Below are positions 18,301 to 26,032 of a stretch of 64,000 nucleotides of DNA, one piece after another. Source of the stretch: Arthrobacter sp. SLBN-112 (lineage in GTDB: Bacteria; Actinomycetota; Actinomycetes; Actinomycetales; Micrococcaceae); assembly GCF_030944625.1 (NCBI RefSeq), contig NZ_JAUSXY010000001.1:1612001-1676000 (forward strand), given 5' to 3'. The notes under the pieces were generated by a model. The model had not been told where the DNA came from, searched no databases, and saw only the letters and a list, made by a program, of their open reading frames with translations. How positions within the stretch are numbered: position 1 is the stretch's first letter; every line of letters begins with the position of its first letter. The position numbers were made by a program, and so were the translations under genes.

Positions 18301-18508
18301 CATCGTCTGCCAACCCGGGACCGCCATAGGGAACGCGGCGCTGGGACGCCGAAGCCACCGGCCCCGAATCCCACACCACCGTGCCCCGGGCGTCACGGAC
18401 TTCAAGCTCATAGCCGGTCTGCCGCGCCAGGGCGCGATCGTCGCCGTCGTCCTGGCCCAACTGCCAGCTGAAGCCGGGGGCCGGCGAAGCCGTCAGGCAG
18501 GGGGACAA
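15308..18508 (-). CDS. Alpha-L-rhamnosidase, GH78, with apparent 5' frameshift
   Basis: The open frame encodes about 1066 residues of a GH78 enzyme: N-terminal beta-sandwich domains (FSWQLGQD, ARQTGYELEV, WQATWIS), then an (alpha/alpha)6 catalytic barrel with the acidic motif DTPTREKGQF near residue 640, and a C-terminal beta domain. It would release L-rhamnose from rhamnogalacturonan or rhamnosides inside the cell. As read, the only in-frame start is a TTG at 18508. A better start is the ATG at 18569, which overlaps the upstream stop as TGATG and reads MGGQESGAGHLHAINLLDG before leaving the frame. One extra base (or a 4-base duplication of CGGA) between 18500 and 18520 would explain this; the corrected product is about 1086 residues. 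Confidence 0.85.
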   Translation of the reverse strand: MSPCLTASPAPGFSWQLGQDDGDDRALARQTGYELEVRDARGTVVWDSGPVASASQRRVPYGGPGLADDADFAWSVRIRDAAGNPGPWSSPQPFSTGLTEPSWQATWISRAPGGRAPLEIHNHALRVAGSPFLPVPCPALRSIRLEARLRPVMGRAGIILRSRGPGTGLLLELGPAGELVLRRTPDWEIPSPATPDSEILGTAAAAGGRQPGPGSWQDLAISDDGQTIRVALDGTELLVVEEPASPDGGGMAALHQGPRSQAEYARLRVTGTVPGRSGDVLLDHHFDAGEEDALACLAQWGRTTGHRQPDEWTLFRSTVVLDGTVRRARLFVAAHHHAQVSVAGTPCLSTTSFGYPGEGYYDAADVTEVLAEHTAGTPVPVTALLHWYGPGQGRAAGVPGLLVRLSVDYDDGRRDVLTSGPGWRAGEAPYRQSGYRNDEGDPVEHLDGEAAAALDITEDLPAAINGGRHPSSDFPRLHARRTFLGGEFVAPRQFLAAEDGTMVADFGRVIPARPEVDFLAGIPGRTVMLRAGYVLRPDGRVDAGKTASQNTDMSFPYTQTAGPQQFRASVHLGFRYLELPGVEAAEVSRVGAFTVYGRHPGEGSFSSSDRALDAVVGLLRDSALYGVQEQFVDTPTREKGQFLADAANISYATMALFGEHAYTAQALREFAWSARRYWSTGADQGRYNAVYPNGDGKRDIPDFSLMLPEWAEEYHLRSGDLGLVRELLPHLRNTADYALRYIQAEGPTAGLVTRLGGGSGPYLHGIVDWPAPGRFGYDMECAAKTTVNAQAYSALVSTARLCNAAGDEDAAIRYSTAARSLAGAIRTRLRVGGVMVDGLHEDGAPSSHASQHATSFPLSLGITDPGHAEADAARIAGMGMRQGPMTVHRLVRALMSQGRTDAVLDLLTAKDQPGWARLLDRGATFTWEAWDLAEGTDYSQSHAWSASVLKEILEHLLGIRYTVPGGTGVVIEPPLCRLEHARGSIPVDNGYVHASWRRQGGSVELECTVPPGTTATVRLPAGTYGVKGPTADDAVVLSAPAGADDGATRDFRVHTGTWTFIPTGQF

Positions 18509-18568
18509 TCCGTCCGTCGAGGAGGTTGATTGCGTGGAGGTGCCCGGCGCCGGATTCCTGGCCGCCCA

Positions 18569-19774
18569 TCAGGAGGCCGGAAGATCGAAGGTGGCCGGGG
18601 CGGAGACGGCCCAGGGGAGCCCCAGCTCGCTGAAGGTGGCATGCTGCTGCCCCGCACGTTCCAGCGCGTCCTCGATGCCGATTACGACGGCGTGGGCTGA
18701 GTCGCCGTCGCCCTCCCACCGGACGTGGGCGGGATCGATGGGCGCGGGAAGCGGCGCCGTTCGGATGGCTTCCAGCACCAGCATGAAGGCCCCGCTGTCC
18801 AGCAGGCTGCTGGTGAGCGGAGCGCCGGTGGCGCGGTGCGCCAGGAGATTCTCGGTCAGGTCGTCCCGGCCGTACGTTTCCTCCCTGCGTCCGGCGCCGG
18901 TCTCAAGGGTGAGCCGGTCCTCGGTGTAGTGGAACACCGCGGTCCCGGCCGAGCCCTGGAGGGCCACGTATGGCTCGACGGATTCGGACGCGCAGATGGT
19001 CAGGGCACAGGTGATGGGCAGTCCTGAGGTGGTGCGGATCCGGATCACGGAGGTGTCATCCGATTCGATGTCGTTGGCCCGGTACAGTTCGGTCTCCACG
19101 GACGCCACGTCCGCGGTGGTGCGCGCCCCGGCAATTCGAAGGGCGGTTGCAACGGCGTGGGCCAGCGGATTGGTGGCCACCCCGTCCACGACGTCAACGC
19201 CGTTGATGCTGCGCTTCCCGGCCCAGCGGGAGCGTTTGTAGTAGGCCCGGTCGCGGACCCACCGGCCGGTGGCCGAGATGCCCTCCAATGTTCCGATGGT
19301 TCCGGCGGCGAGCAGTTCTTCGATGGCCTGCAGGGCGTGCGAGCCGAGGCTCTGGAAGCCGATCTGGACTCCCCGGCCGGACTCCGCCGCCGCGGCGCAC
19401 AGTCGGTTGAAATCGGCAAGGGACGCGACGGGAGGTTTTTCCAGGTACAGCTCCGCGTCCGTGGCGAGGGCAGCCAGCGCCAGCGGGGCATGCGTCTGGA
19501 TCGGGGTGGCCACGATGACCAGATCGAGGCCCGGGGTTGCCTGGAGGAGCTCGTCGAGCCCGGGGTGGACCGTGGCGGACGGCGGTACAGCACCAGGTGC
19601 CGGCGCCTGCGGGTCGGCCACCGCCACCAGTTCGACGACGCCTGCCGTCTGCAGGCGTTCCAGGTTCCGCAGGTGGTGGGTGCCAAAGCCGTGCACGCCC
19701 ACCAGGGCGACCCGCGCCGCAGCCCTCGTGGTGGTTCCGGTGTCGTTGCCGGCGGCTTCCGTTGCCGTGCCCAT
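18569..19774 (-). CDS. Gfo/Idh/MocA family oxidoreductase
   Basis: A 401-residue NAD(P)-dependent oxidoreductase. The Rossmann motif is ALVGVHGFGTHH, and the family EKPP motif appears as YLEKPPVASLADF. The start at 19774 has GGAG five bases upstream; longer in-frame extensions lack one. The sequence is closely related to the N-terminal half of the 4225-6282 product, including QIGFQSLGSHALQAI and SRWAGKRSINGVDVVDGVA, but without the DUF6807 domain. It heads the minus-strand operon with GH78 and GH42, so it may oxidise a sugar released by those enzymes. The substrate is unknown. Confidence 0.85.
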   Translation of the reverse strand: MGTATEAAGNDTGTTTRAAARVALVGVHGFGTHHLRNLERLQTAGVVELVAVADPQAPAPGAVPPSATVHPGLDELLQATPGLDLVIVATPIQTHAPLALAALATDAELYLEKPPVASLADFNRLCAAAAESGRGVQIGFQSLGSHALQAIEELLAAGTIGTLEGISATGRWVRDRAYYKRSRWAGKRSINGVDVVDGVATNPLAHAVATALRIAGARTTADVASVETELYRANDIESDDTSVIRIRTTSGLPITCALTICASESVEPYVALQGSAGTAVFHYTEDRLTLETGAGRREETYGRDDLTENLLAHRATGAPLTSSLLDSGAFMLVLEAIRTAPLPAPIDPAHVRWEGDGDSAHAVVIGIEDALERAGQQHATFSELGLPWAVSAPATFDLPAS

Positions 19775-19829
19775 GGTTCTCCGTCCTGCCCGTCCGGGCG
19801 CCAGCTCGTGCCGCCCGCAGGGATCCAGC

Positions 19830-19837
19830 AAGCGCTT
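19830..19837. promoter_or_regulatory. LacI-type AAGCGCTT core upstream of the GH78 operon
   Basis: GCAAGCGCTTTCC lies 56 bases upstream of the oxidoreductase ATG. Its core resembles the AAAGCGCTTT palindrome upstream of the binding protein at 11296. Shared regulation of the two loci is possible but rests on this short core only. Confidence 0.35.
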
Positions 19838-19881
19838 TCCACCTTTCAGTGTGCGGCATGGGGTCGTCGCCAGTCCAGCTA

Positions 19882-19893
19882 TGTAACGATTCA
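19882..19893. promoter_or_regulatory. Candidate rhamnose-regulon operator 1
   Basis: TGTAACGATTCA lies in the divergent region between the oxidoreductase and YesL-like genes. It fits the TGAAACGATTCA-like pattern also found at 20733-20744 and twice at 27155-27179. It is about ten bases upstream of a TTGACC -35 element on the plus strand. Binding by the LacI regulator encoded at 26033-27056 is inferred. Confidence 0.55.
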
Positions 19894-19902
19894 AAATTTC
19901 AC

Positions 19903-19932
19903 TTGACCCCAGTGCGGGTGCGGGTCTAGATT
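19903..19932 (+). promoter_or_regulatory. Promoter for the YesL-like/importer block
   Basis: TTGACC (19903-19908) and TAGATT (19927-19932) are spaced by 18 bases and resemble a primary-sigma promoter pointing at the gene starting at 20014. Just downstream, GGAACCGATTACC is a weaker copy of the nearby operator pattern. Confidence 0.5.
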
Positions 19933-20013
19933 TCGAGGAACCGATTACCAGCGTGATGCGGGACACTTTCCGCTTCGCCTCTGCAACGATGGAGAACAGA
20001 AGGGAGCCCTGCC

Positions 20014-20688
20014 ATGCTGTCCGGGACCTTCAGTGCGCGTGCCTACTCATTTTTTGACACGCTTGTGTGGATTGCGGGCCTGAACCTGCTGTGGATCGCC
20101 TTCACCCTGCTGGGCGGCGGCGTCTTCGGCGCCGGTCCCGCCACGGCCGCGGCGCAGATCCTGGTGCGCAAGCGGGCCCGGGGGGAGGCGGCTCCGCTGG
20201 TACGCGGATTTGCGGCCGGATATACCAGGAACTTTGGCCGGGCAAACATCCTCGCGCTGCCGGTCATGGCCGTCTCTGTGGCGCTCGCCCTGAACTGGAA
20301 CTACTTTTCGACGGGCCGCGGGATCTTCCCGCAACTGGTTGCGGCGGCCATCTTCGTTGCCGCGATCTTCCTGGCCGGCGCGCTCTGCTACGTGTTCCCC
20401 ATGTATGCGCGTTACGAACTGCCGCTGCCCCAGTACCTGCTGACGTCGTCGCGGTTTGCCGTGCGGCATCTTGCGGGAACGGTCATCCTGCTCTTCGTCT
20501 CCGCCGCCGTGGTGTACGCCAGCATGGCGCTCCCGGGCCTGATCCCGTTCTTCAGTATTGGGGCCTGGCTCTTCCTGACCGGCTGGCTCTGCGACCGCTT
20601 CTTCACCGCGAATGACGAATCCGTGGCCGAGGCCCTCGCAGTGGAGTCGGACAGCCTGCCTGCCCTGCAAGGCGCCTCCACCGCCTGA
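20014..20688 (+). CDS. YesL-like DUF624 membrane protein
   Basis: A 224-residue protein with five to six hydrophobic segments, starting MLSGTFSARAYSFFDTLVWI and containing GGGVFGAGPATAAA, which is characteristic of DUF624/YesL. In Bacillus, yesL lies beside rhamnogalacturonan utilisation genes and LplABC-type importers, as it does here. The molecular role of the family is not established. The GGAG-like sequence AAGGGAGCC is 8-10 bases before the ATG. It is the first gene after the promoter at 19903-19932. Confidence 0.8.
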   Translation: MLSGTFSARAYSFFDTLVWIAGLNLLWIAFTLLGGGVFGAGPATAAAQILVRKRARGEAAPLVRGFAAGYTRNFGRANILALPVMAVSVALALNWNYFSTGRGIFPQLVAAAIFVAAIFLAGALCYVFPMYARYELPLPQYLLTSSRFAVRHLAGTVILLFVSAAVVYASMALPGLIPFFSIGAWLFLTGWLCDRFFTANDESVAEALAVESDSLPALQGASTA

Positions 20689-20732
20689 CCTCTGTCCTGC
20701 CGGGCGTGGCTCCGTCATGCCCGGCGATTTAA

Positions 20733-20744
20733 TGAAACGTATCA
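20733..20744. promoter_or_regulatory. Candidate rhamnose-regulon operator 2
   Basis: TGAAACGTATCA is a near-perfect palindrome (one unmatched pair) 52 bases upstream of the LplA-type gene. It matches the pattern of the sites at 19882 and 27155-27179. It suggests that the importer genes have a separate regulated promoter from the YesL-like gene. Confidence 0.55.
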
Positions 20745-20796
20745 ATCCCGTGGCCGGAAGGCCCAAATAACCCCAACGAAGTGGAAAAGGAAGAAT

Positions 20797-22326
20797 ATGA
20801 TCCGCAGGAAACTTTCCCTGGCCGCCGCCGTGGCCACTGCCGCGGCCCTGTCCCTTACGGCCTGCAGCGGAGGTGACGCCCCTGCCGCCGACCTCACCTC
20901 CGTGTCCATCATGGCCCCCTTCCTTGAGGCGCAGCCGCCCAGCGCGGACGGTGCCGTGCAGAAGAAGCTGGAAGAGATTACCGGCAAGCAGGTAAAGATC
21001 AACTGGGCGCCCAACGCTTCCTACGAGGACAAGACCAACATCACGCTGGCGGGTTCGGACATCCCGCAGGTCATGGTGATCCAGGGCAAGAGCCCGGGGT
21101 TCGTCAAGAACGCCCAGGCCGGCGCGTTCTGGGACCTCACCGACAAGCTGGACAAATACCCCAACCTAAAGACCACCTATCCGGACATCCAGAAGAACGC
21201 CAGCGTCAACGGCAAGGTCTACGGCATCTTCCGCGGCCGCGCCCCGATGCGGACCGCGGTCATGTTCCGGCAGGACTGGCTGGACAAGCTGGGCCTGCAG
21301 CCGCCCAAGACCGTCGAGGACCTGTACAAGGTGGCCAAGGCCTTCACCGAGCAAGACCCGGACGGCAACGGCAAGAATGACACGTACGGGATCACCATTC
21401 CCAAATGGGGCGCGCTGGGAAGCAACAGCCCCTACGACGTGATCGAGGAATGGTTTGGCGCCGGCAACCGCTGGACCGAGCGGGACGGAAAGCTGGTGCC
21501 CAGCTTCGAGACCGACGAGTTCCTCCAGGCTGACCGCTTCATCAAGAAGATGGTGGATGAAAAGCTCATCAACCCCGACTTCGCCACGTTCGACAGCACC
21601 AAATGGAATGAACCGTTCTTCAACGGCAAGGGCGGCATCATTGTGGACGTCGATTCCCGCGTCAGCGTCCTGATCAATCTCTTCAAGCAGGCAGACCCCA
21701 ACAACTTCCAGAACAAAGTGGGGTTCGTGGGCAATCTCGAAGGCCCCGACGGTAAGCTGCACGCCCACCCCACCGACGGCTACTCCGGCTTCCTGGCCAT
21801 CCCGAAAGCCAGTGTCCGGACGGAGGCTGAACTGGGCAAAGTCCTGGATTTCCTGAACACCCTGAATGGCAAGGACGCCGGCATCCTCCTGAACAACGGC
21901 ATTGAGGGCGTCAACTTCACGGTGGTGGACGGCAAGGCCGCTCCGGTCAAGCCGGAGACGGACGCCAGCAAGGCCGTCACCACAGACATCAAGAGCTACG
22001 CCCAGCTGGGCATGAACGTTACCGGCAACCAGTTCTACCCGGTCAAGCAGGCCAGCGACTACGAGCAGCAGGTCTTCGACAAGCGCACGGACGTCATGGC
22101 GGCGGACCTCAAGAGCGCCGTCTACAACCCGGCAGCGCCTTACGTTTCCCAAACGTATGTTGCCAAGGGAGCACAGCTGGACAACATCGTGGCCGATGCC
22201 CGGATCAAGTACCTGGCCGGCCAGATCGATGAGCAGGGGCTCAAGGACGCCATCAAGCTGTGGGACACCAGCGGCGGCGACAAGGTCAAGGAAGAGATCA
22301 ACAAGCTCTGGCAGGACAACAAGTAA
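20797..22326 (+). CDS. LplA/YtcQ-type oligosaccharide-binding lipoprotein
   Basis: A 509-residue solute-binding protein with signal peptide and lipobox LTAC near residue 23. The large size and the segments SIMAPFLEAQPPS, WDLTDKLDKYPNL, YGIFRGRAPMRTAVMFRQDW and QDPDGNGKNDTYGI are typical of LplA/YtcQ proteins, which bind complex oligosaccharides including rhamnogalacturonan fragments. AAAAGGAAG lies just upstream of the ATG. Two permease genes follow immediately. With the acetylesterase and DUF1961 genes downstream, pectin-derived oligosaccharides are the likely cargo. Confidence 0.88.
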   Translation: MIRRKLSLAAAVATAAALSLTACSGGDAPAADLTSVSIMAPFLEAQPPSADGAVQKKLEEITGKQVKINWAPNASYEDKTNITLAGSDIPQVMVIQGKSPGFVKNAQAGAFWDLTDKLDKYPNLKTTYPDIQKNASVNGKVYGIFRGRAPMRTAVMFRQDWLDKLGLQPPKTVEDLYKVAKAFTEQDPDGNGKNDTYGITIPKWGALGSNSPYDVIEEWFGAGNRWTERDGKLVPSFETDEFLQADRFIKKMVDEKLINPDFATFDSTKWNEPFFNGKGGIIVDVDSRVSVLINLFKQADPNNFQNKVGFVGNLEGPDGKLHAHPTDGYSGFLAIPKASVRTEAELGKVLDFLNTLNGKDAGILLNNGIEGVNFTVVDGKAAPVKPETDASKAVTTDIKSYAQLGMNVTGNQFYPVKQASDYEQQVFDKRTDVMAADLKSAVYNPAAPYVSQTYVAKGAQLDNIVADARIKYLAGQIDEQGLKDAIKLWDTSGGDKVKEEINKLWQDNK

Positions 22327-23298
22327 ATGGCAGCCCCCGTCGTCGAGGCTGAGGGGCGGGCGGCCACCCGGCCGCCCGCCCGGGAACGGAAGAACGGCAG
22401 GTTCTCCGTCCATTTCGCGCACTACAAGTGGCTGTACCTGCTGCTGTTGCCCGGCATGGTGTACTTCGCGGTGTTCCGGTATGCCCCCATGTATGGCGTG
22501 TCCATCGCGTTCAAGGATTACGTCCCGTTCCTGGGGGTGAACGGCAGCCCCTGGGTGGGCGTGCAGAATTTCGAGGATTTCTTTGCCAACCCGGACTTTC
22601 CCCGGCTGTTGGGCAACACCCTGATCCTGGCTTTCCTGAACCTGGGCATCGCGTTCCCGCTGACCATTGTCCTGGCCCTGCTGCTCAATGAGGTACGCCT
22701 GTCCATCCTCAAGCGCACTGTCCAGACGCTGGTGTACATCCCGCACTTCCTGTCCTGGACCATCGTGGCGTCCTTGAGCTTCCTGCTGTTCGCCCTGGAC
22801 ATCGGACCGCTGTTCCAGTTCCTGAACAACTTCATGGGGACGCACATAGATTTCCTGTCCGATCCGGCCTGGTTCCGGCCCTTGATCGTGCTGCAGGACA
22901 TCTGGAAGAACACCGGCTGGGGCACCATCATCTTCCTGGCCGCGCTGTCCACCGTGGACCAGGACCAGTACGAGGCGGCGATCATCGACGGCGCCGGGCG
23001 GTTCCGCCGGGTCTGGCACATTACGCTTCCCGCGATCCGGTCCACGATCATCGTGATGCTGATCCTGGCCATCGGGCAGATGCTCAACACGGGCTTCGAA
23101 CAGATCTACCTGATGACCAACGCCCTCAACCGCGAGGTGGCGGACGTCTTTGACACCTACGTCTACTTCGTGGGCATCACGCAGGGCGCCTACAGCTATT
23201 CCACGGCGGTGGGCCTGTTCAAATCCCTGGTGGGCATCGTGCTGATCTTCGGCACCAACTGGCTGGCCAAACGATTCAACCAGAGCGGACTGTTCTAG
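22327..23298 (+). CDS. LplB-type ABC transporter permease
   Basis: A 323-residue permease whose ATG directly follows the stop of the binding protein. The sequence YLLLLPGMVYFAVFRYAPMYG and the EAA loop QYEAAIIDGAGRFRRVWHI are diagnostic of LplB/YteP-type subunits. About six membrane segments follow a basic, proline-rich cytoplasmic N-terminus. It pairs with the next gene to form the channel. Confidence 0.88.
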   Translation: MAAPVVEAEGRAATRPPARERKNGRFSVHFAHYKWLYLLLLPGMVYFAVFRYAPMYGVSIAFKDYVPFLGVNGSPWVGVQNFEDFFANPDFPRLLGNTLILAFLNLGIAFPLTIVLALLLNEVRLSILKRTVQTLVYIPHFLSWTIVASLSFLLFALDIGPLFQFLNNFMGTHIDFLSDPAWFRPLIVLQDIWKNTGWGTIIFLAALSTVDQDQYEAAIIDGAGRFRRVWHITLPAIRSTIIVMLILAIGQMLNTGFEQIYLMTNALNREVADVFDTYVYFVGITQGAYSYSTAVGLFKSLVGIVLIFGTNWLAKRFNQSGLF

Positions 23299-23300
23299 CC

Positions 23301-24173
23301 ATGAAAATCCACAACACCCGCGGCGGCCGGGTTTTCGACGCCGTCAACTATGTGTTCCTTGGCCTGATTGGCATCATTACCCTGCTGCCGTTCATCTACG
23401 TCTTCGCCGGGTCCTTCGCCACCGAAGCGGAGATCACGCGCCGTGCATTCTTCGTCTGGCCCGAGCAGTTCACCCTGGGCTCGTACGAGTACATCTTTGC
23501 CACCCCGGCGTTCACCCGCGCCCTGGTCACCACCATCCTGGTCACCGCCGTGGGCACCCTGGTCCAGTTGGCCTTCACCGTGACCATGGCCTACCCGCTG
23601 GCCAAGAAGAGCCTGCGCGGCAGGAACGTCATCCTGTCCCTGGTGGTGTTTGCCATGGTCTTCTCCGGCGGCATGATCCCCACGTTCCTGCTGGTCAAGG
23701 ACCTGGGCCTGCTCAATTCCTACTGGGCCTTGATCCTGCCGGCGGCCATTAACCCGTTCAGCCTGATCATCATCAAGAACTTCTTCCAGGAACTTCCCGC
23801 GGAGCTTGAGGAATCGGCCAAGATGGACGGCGCCACCGAGATCGGGATCCTCTGGCGGATCCTGCTGCCGCTGTCCAAGCCGGTGTTGGCAACGTTCGCG
23901 CTGTTCTACGCTGTGGGGATCTGGAACGACTTCATGTCACCGCTGCTGTACCTGAGCGACAACTCCAAGTGGACGCTGCAGATGTACCTGCGACAGGTCA
24001 CGGCCGCCTCCGACCTCCTGGGCACCGGCAACGTGGACCCCAACTACATCCCGCCGGAACAGGGCATCAAGTTTGCGGTAATCGTGGTGGCCACCCTGCC
24101 CATCCTCATCTTCTATCCGTTCCTGCAAAAGCACTTCGCCAAGGGCATGCTCATCGGCTCGGTCAAGGGCTGA
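23301..24173 (+). CDS. LplC/YtcP-type ABC transporter permease
   Basis: A 290-residue permease two bases after its partner. It contains TLLPFIYVFAGSFATEAE near the N-terminus, the EAA loop ELEESAKMDGATEIGILWRI, and the C-terminal KHFAKGMLIGSVKG found in LplC/YtcP proteins. Six membrane segments are apparent. No ATPase gene is linked, so a multitask MsmK/UgpC-like ATPase elsewhere is assumed. Confidence 0.88.
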   Translation: MKIHNTRGGRVFDAVNYVFLGLIGIITLLPFIYVFAGSFATEAEITRRAFFVWPEQFTLGSYEYIFATPAFTRALVTTILVTAVGTLVQLAFTVTMAYPLAKKSLRGRNVILSLVVFAMVFSGGMIPTFLLVKDLGLLNSYWALILPAAINPFSLIIIKNFFQELPAELEESAKMDGATEIGILWRILLPLSKPVLATFALFYAVGIWNDFMSPLLYLSDNSKWTLQMYLRQVTAASDLLGTGNVDPNYIPPEQGIKFAVIVVATLPILIFYPFLQKHFAKGMLIGSVKG

Positions 24174-24196
24174 CCCCGTACTCCAGAAGGGACACC

Positions 24197-24907
24197 ATGA
24201 AAATCCTGCTGGCCGGAGACTCCACGGTCGCCGACTGCCCCACCCAAGAGTTCCCGATGAGCGGCTGGGGAGCGCAGCTTCCGCCGCACACCTGCCGGTG
24301 GGGCTCGGTGCACAACTTCGCCAAAGGCGGGGCAAACACGGAATCCTTCCGCGACGAGGGGCTCTGGGCGGACCTGCTGGCCGAGGCAGGGCCCGGGGAT
24401 GCGGTGCTCATCCAGTTCGGCCACAACGACCAGAAGAAGCAGCACCTCGCCGCACGCACCGGCTTCGCGGCGAACCTGCGCACCATGGTGGACGAGGTTC
24501 GCGCGGCGGGCGCTGCACCGGTCCTGTGCACCCCGGTGGAACGGCGGCACTTCCTGGACGGCCGGCACCCGGCCAACGGTCCGGCGTCGGGCGCTGTCCT
24601 GGAGGCAAGCCTGGAGGACTACCCCGAGGTGGTCCGCGAACTGGGCCTGGAGCTGGGTGTCCCGGTGATGGACCTGAACGCCTGGACCAGAGACCTGTAC
24701 CTGAGGCTGGGGCGCGACGGCTCCCGGAAGCTCTTTTGCCACTTCGCGCCCGGTGAGCATGCGCGCTGGCCCGGCGGGCTGGCCGACAACACCCACTTTT
24801 CGCAGCAGGGTGCCATGTTGGTGGCCGGAGAGGTGGCCCGGCAGCTTGGCCGGTTGGGCTACGGTGCGCTGGAGCCGGCATTGAGTACGACGTCGGGACA
24901 GGGCTAG
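24197..24907 (+). CDS. GDSL-family rhamnogalacturonan acetylesterase-like protein
   Basis: A 236-residue SGNH hydrolase. Block I is GDSTVADCP (catalytic Ser near residue 9), the glycine block is KGGANTESF, block III is FGHNDQKKQ, and block V is DNTHFS with the catalytic Asp and His. This combination matches RhgT/YesT-type rhamnogalacturonan acetylesterases. No signal peptide is seen, so it should deacetylate imported oligomers. The ATG at 24197 has AGAAGGG upstream. The next gene starts directly after its stop codon. Confidence 0.85.
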   Translation: MKILLAGDSTVADCPTQEFPMSGWGAQLPPHTCRWGSVHNFAKGGANTESFRDEGLWADLLAEAGPGDAVLIQFGHNDQKKQHLAARTGFAANLRTMVDEVRAAGAAPVLCTPVERRHFLDGRHPANGPASGAVLEASLEDYPEVVRELGLELGVPVMDLNAWTRDLYLRLGRDGSRKLFCHFAPGEHARWPGGLADNTHFSQQGAMLVAGEVARQLGRLGYGALEPALSTTSGQG

Positions 24908-25581
24908 ATGGGCGCCGCGGGCTTGGAAACGGGCGTCCTCTACAGCAACCCCCTGGCAGGACCGGACGATGTCGCCGGCTGGGTGGCGGAAGGGCCCCTG
25001 CGGCTGGGGAGCCACAAGGGGGGCCCTGGAGCTGGCCGGCATGCTGGATGACGGCGAGTTCGGCGACCATGCGCACTGGACCTTCTGGTGCCCCGAGGAG
25101 TTCCCGGACGGCATCCGCATCAGTTGGGATTTCCTGCCGCTCGCCGAACCGGGCCTGGCCATGCTGTTCTTCGCGGCCGCCGGCCAGGGCGGGCTGGACC
25201 TGTTCAGTCCGGCACTGGCGCCCCGCACCGGGTACTACCCGCAATACCACTCGGGGGACATCGATGCCCTGCACGTCTCCTACTTCCGGCACAAATACCA
25301 GTCCGAGCGCGCCTTCCGCACCTGCAACCTGCGTAAGAGTGCCGGCTTCGAACTGGTGGCCCAGGGCGCGGATCCGCTGCCGCCCGCGGAGGATGCCGTC
25401 GACTTCTACACCCTGGAAGTGGTGAAGCACGGACCCCGGGTGGAGTTTTCCATCAACGGGCTTCGGCTGTTTGCGTGGGATGATCCGTCCGGCCGCGCGC
25501 TTGCCGGTGGCCGGATCGGGTTTCCGCCAGATGGCGCCGCTCCGCGCCGCCTACCGCAACCTGATGGTGGAGAAGCTTTAA
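24908..25581 (+). pseudogene. DUF1961 (YesU-like) gene with two apparent frameshifts
   Basis: Joining three reading frames gives a roughly 223-residue DUF1961 protein like Bacillus YesU. It starts in one frame with LYSNPLAGPDDVAGWVAEGP, moves after a run of six Gs (25018-25023) to a second frame with DDGEFGDHAHWTFWCPEEFP, AMLFFAAAGQGG and YHSGDIDALHVSYFRHKYQ, then after 25521-25530 to a third frame with RQMAPLRAAYRNLMVEKL and a TAA at 25579-25581. Each shift is resolved by deleting one base. DUF1961 proteins have a lectin-like beta fold and are linked to rhamnogalacturonan degradation. Either the gene is broken or the bases are miscalled. Confidence 0.75.
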
Positions 25582-25642
25582 GACCCTTCCGTACTGGGGC
25601 AAGATAGGAGACATACATCTGCCCACTGGAGGGAGGCGGGAC

Positions 25643-26020
25643 ATGGAGCCCGTATTGGTCGACGGCGGCAAGGGCACCGTGGAGTTGCAACCGGACGGCA
25701 TCATCCATCTCATTTGGGAACCCAAGGTGCGCATAGAAATCCAGGACGCGCAGGCGGCGATGGCTGCCGTTAACGACATCGCCGGGGACGGCAATTACCC
25801 AATGCTCGTGGACATGGCCACCACCGAGAACGTCAGCAGGGAGGCTCGCGGGGTGTTCTCCATCCCCTGCGCCGCCAACCGCATCGCCCTGCTCGGGGCA
25901 AGCCCGGTGGACCGGATCATCGCCAACTTCTTCCTGGGCGTCCACATTCCGCCGTGCCCCACACGCTTCTTTACGTCGCGGGAGGAATCCATGAAATGGC
26001 TGCAGAAGGCCGGGAAGTAG
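25643..26020 (+). CDS. STAS-like (DUF7793-type) small protein
   Basis: A 125-residue protein starting MEPVLVDGGKGTVELQPDG, with GGAGG seven bases upstream of the ATG. The alternating strands and helices, a PMLVDMATTENVSREARGVF core and a final amphipathic helix near REESMKWLQKAG resemble STAS/SEC14-like domains common in Arthrobacter relatives. No catalytic residues can be named. It sits between the DUF1961 gene and the convergent LacI gene, and its link to sugar use is unclear. Confidence 0.6.
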   Translation: MEPVLVDGGKGTVELQPDGIIHLIWEPKVRIEIQDAQAAMAAVNDIAGDGNYPMLVDMATTENVSREARGVFSIPCAANRIALLGASPVDRIIANFFLGVHIPPCPTRFFTSREESMKWLQKAGK

Positions 26021-26032
26021 CCGCCCGGGGGG

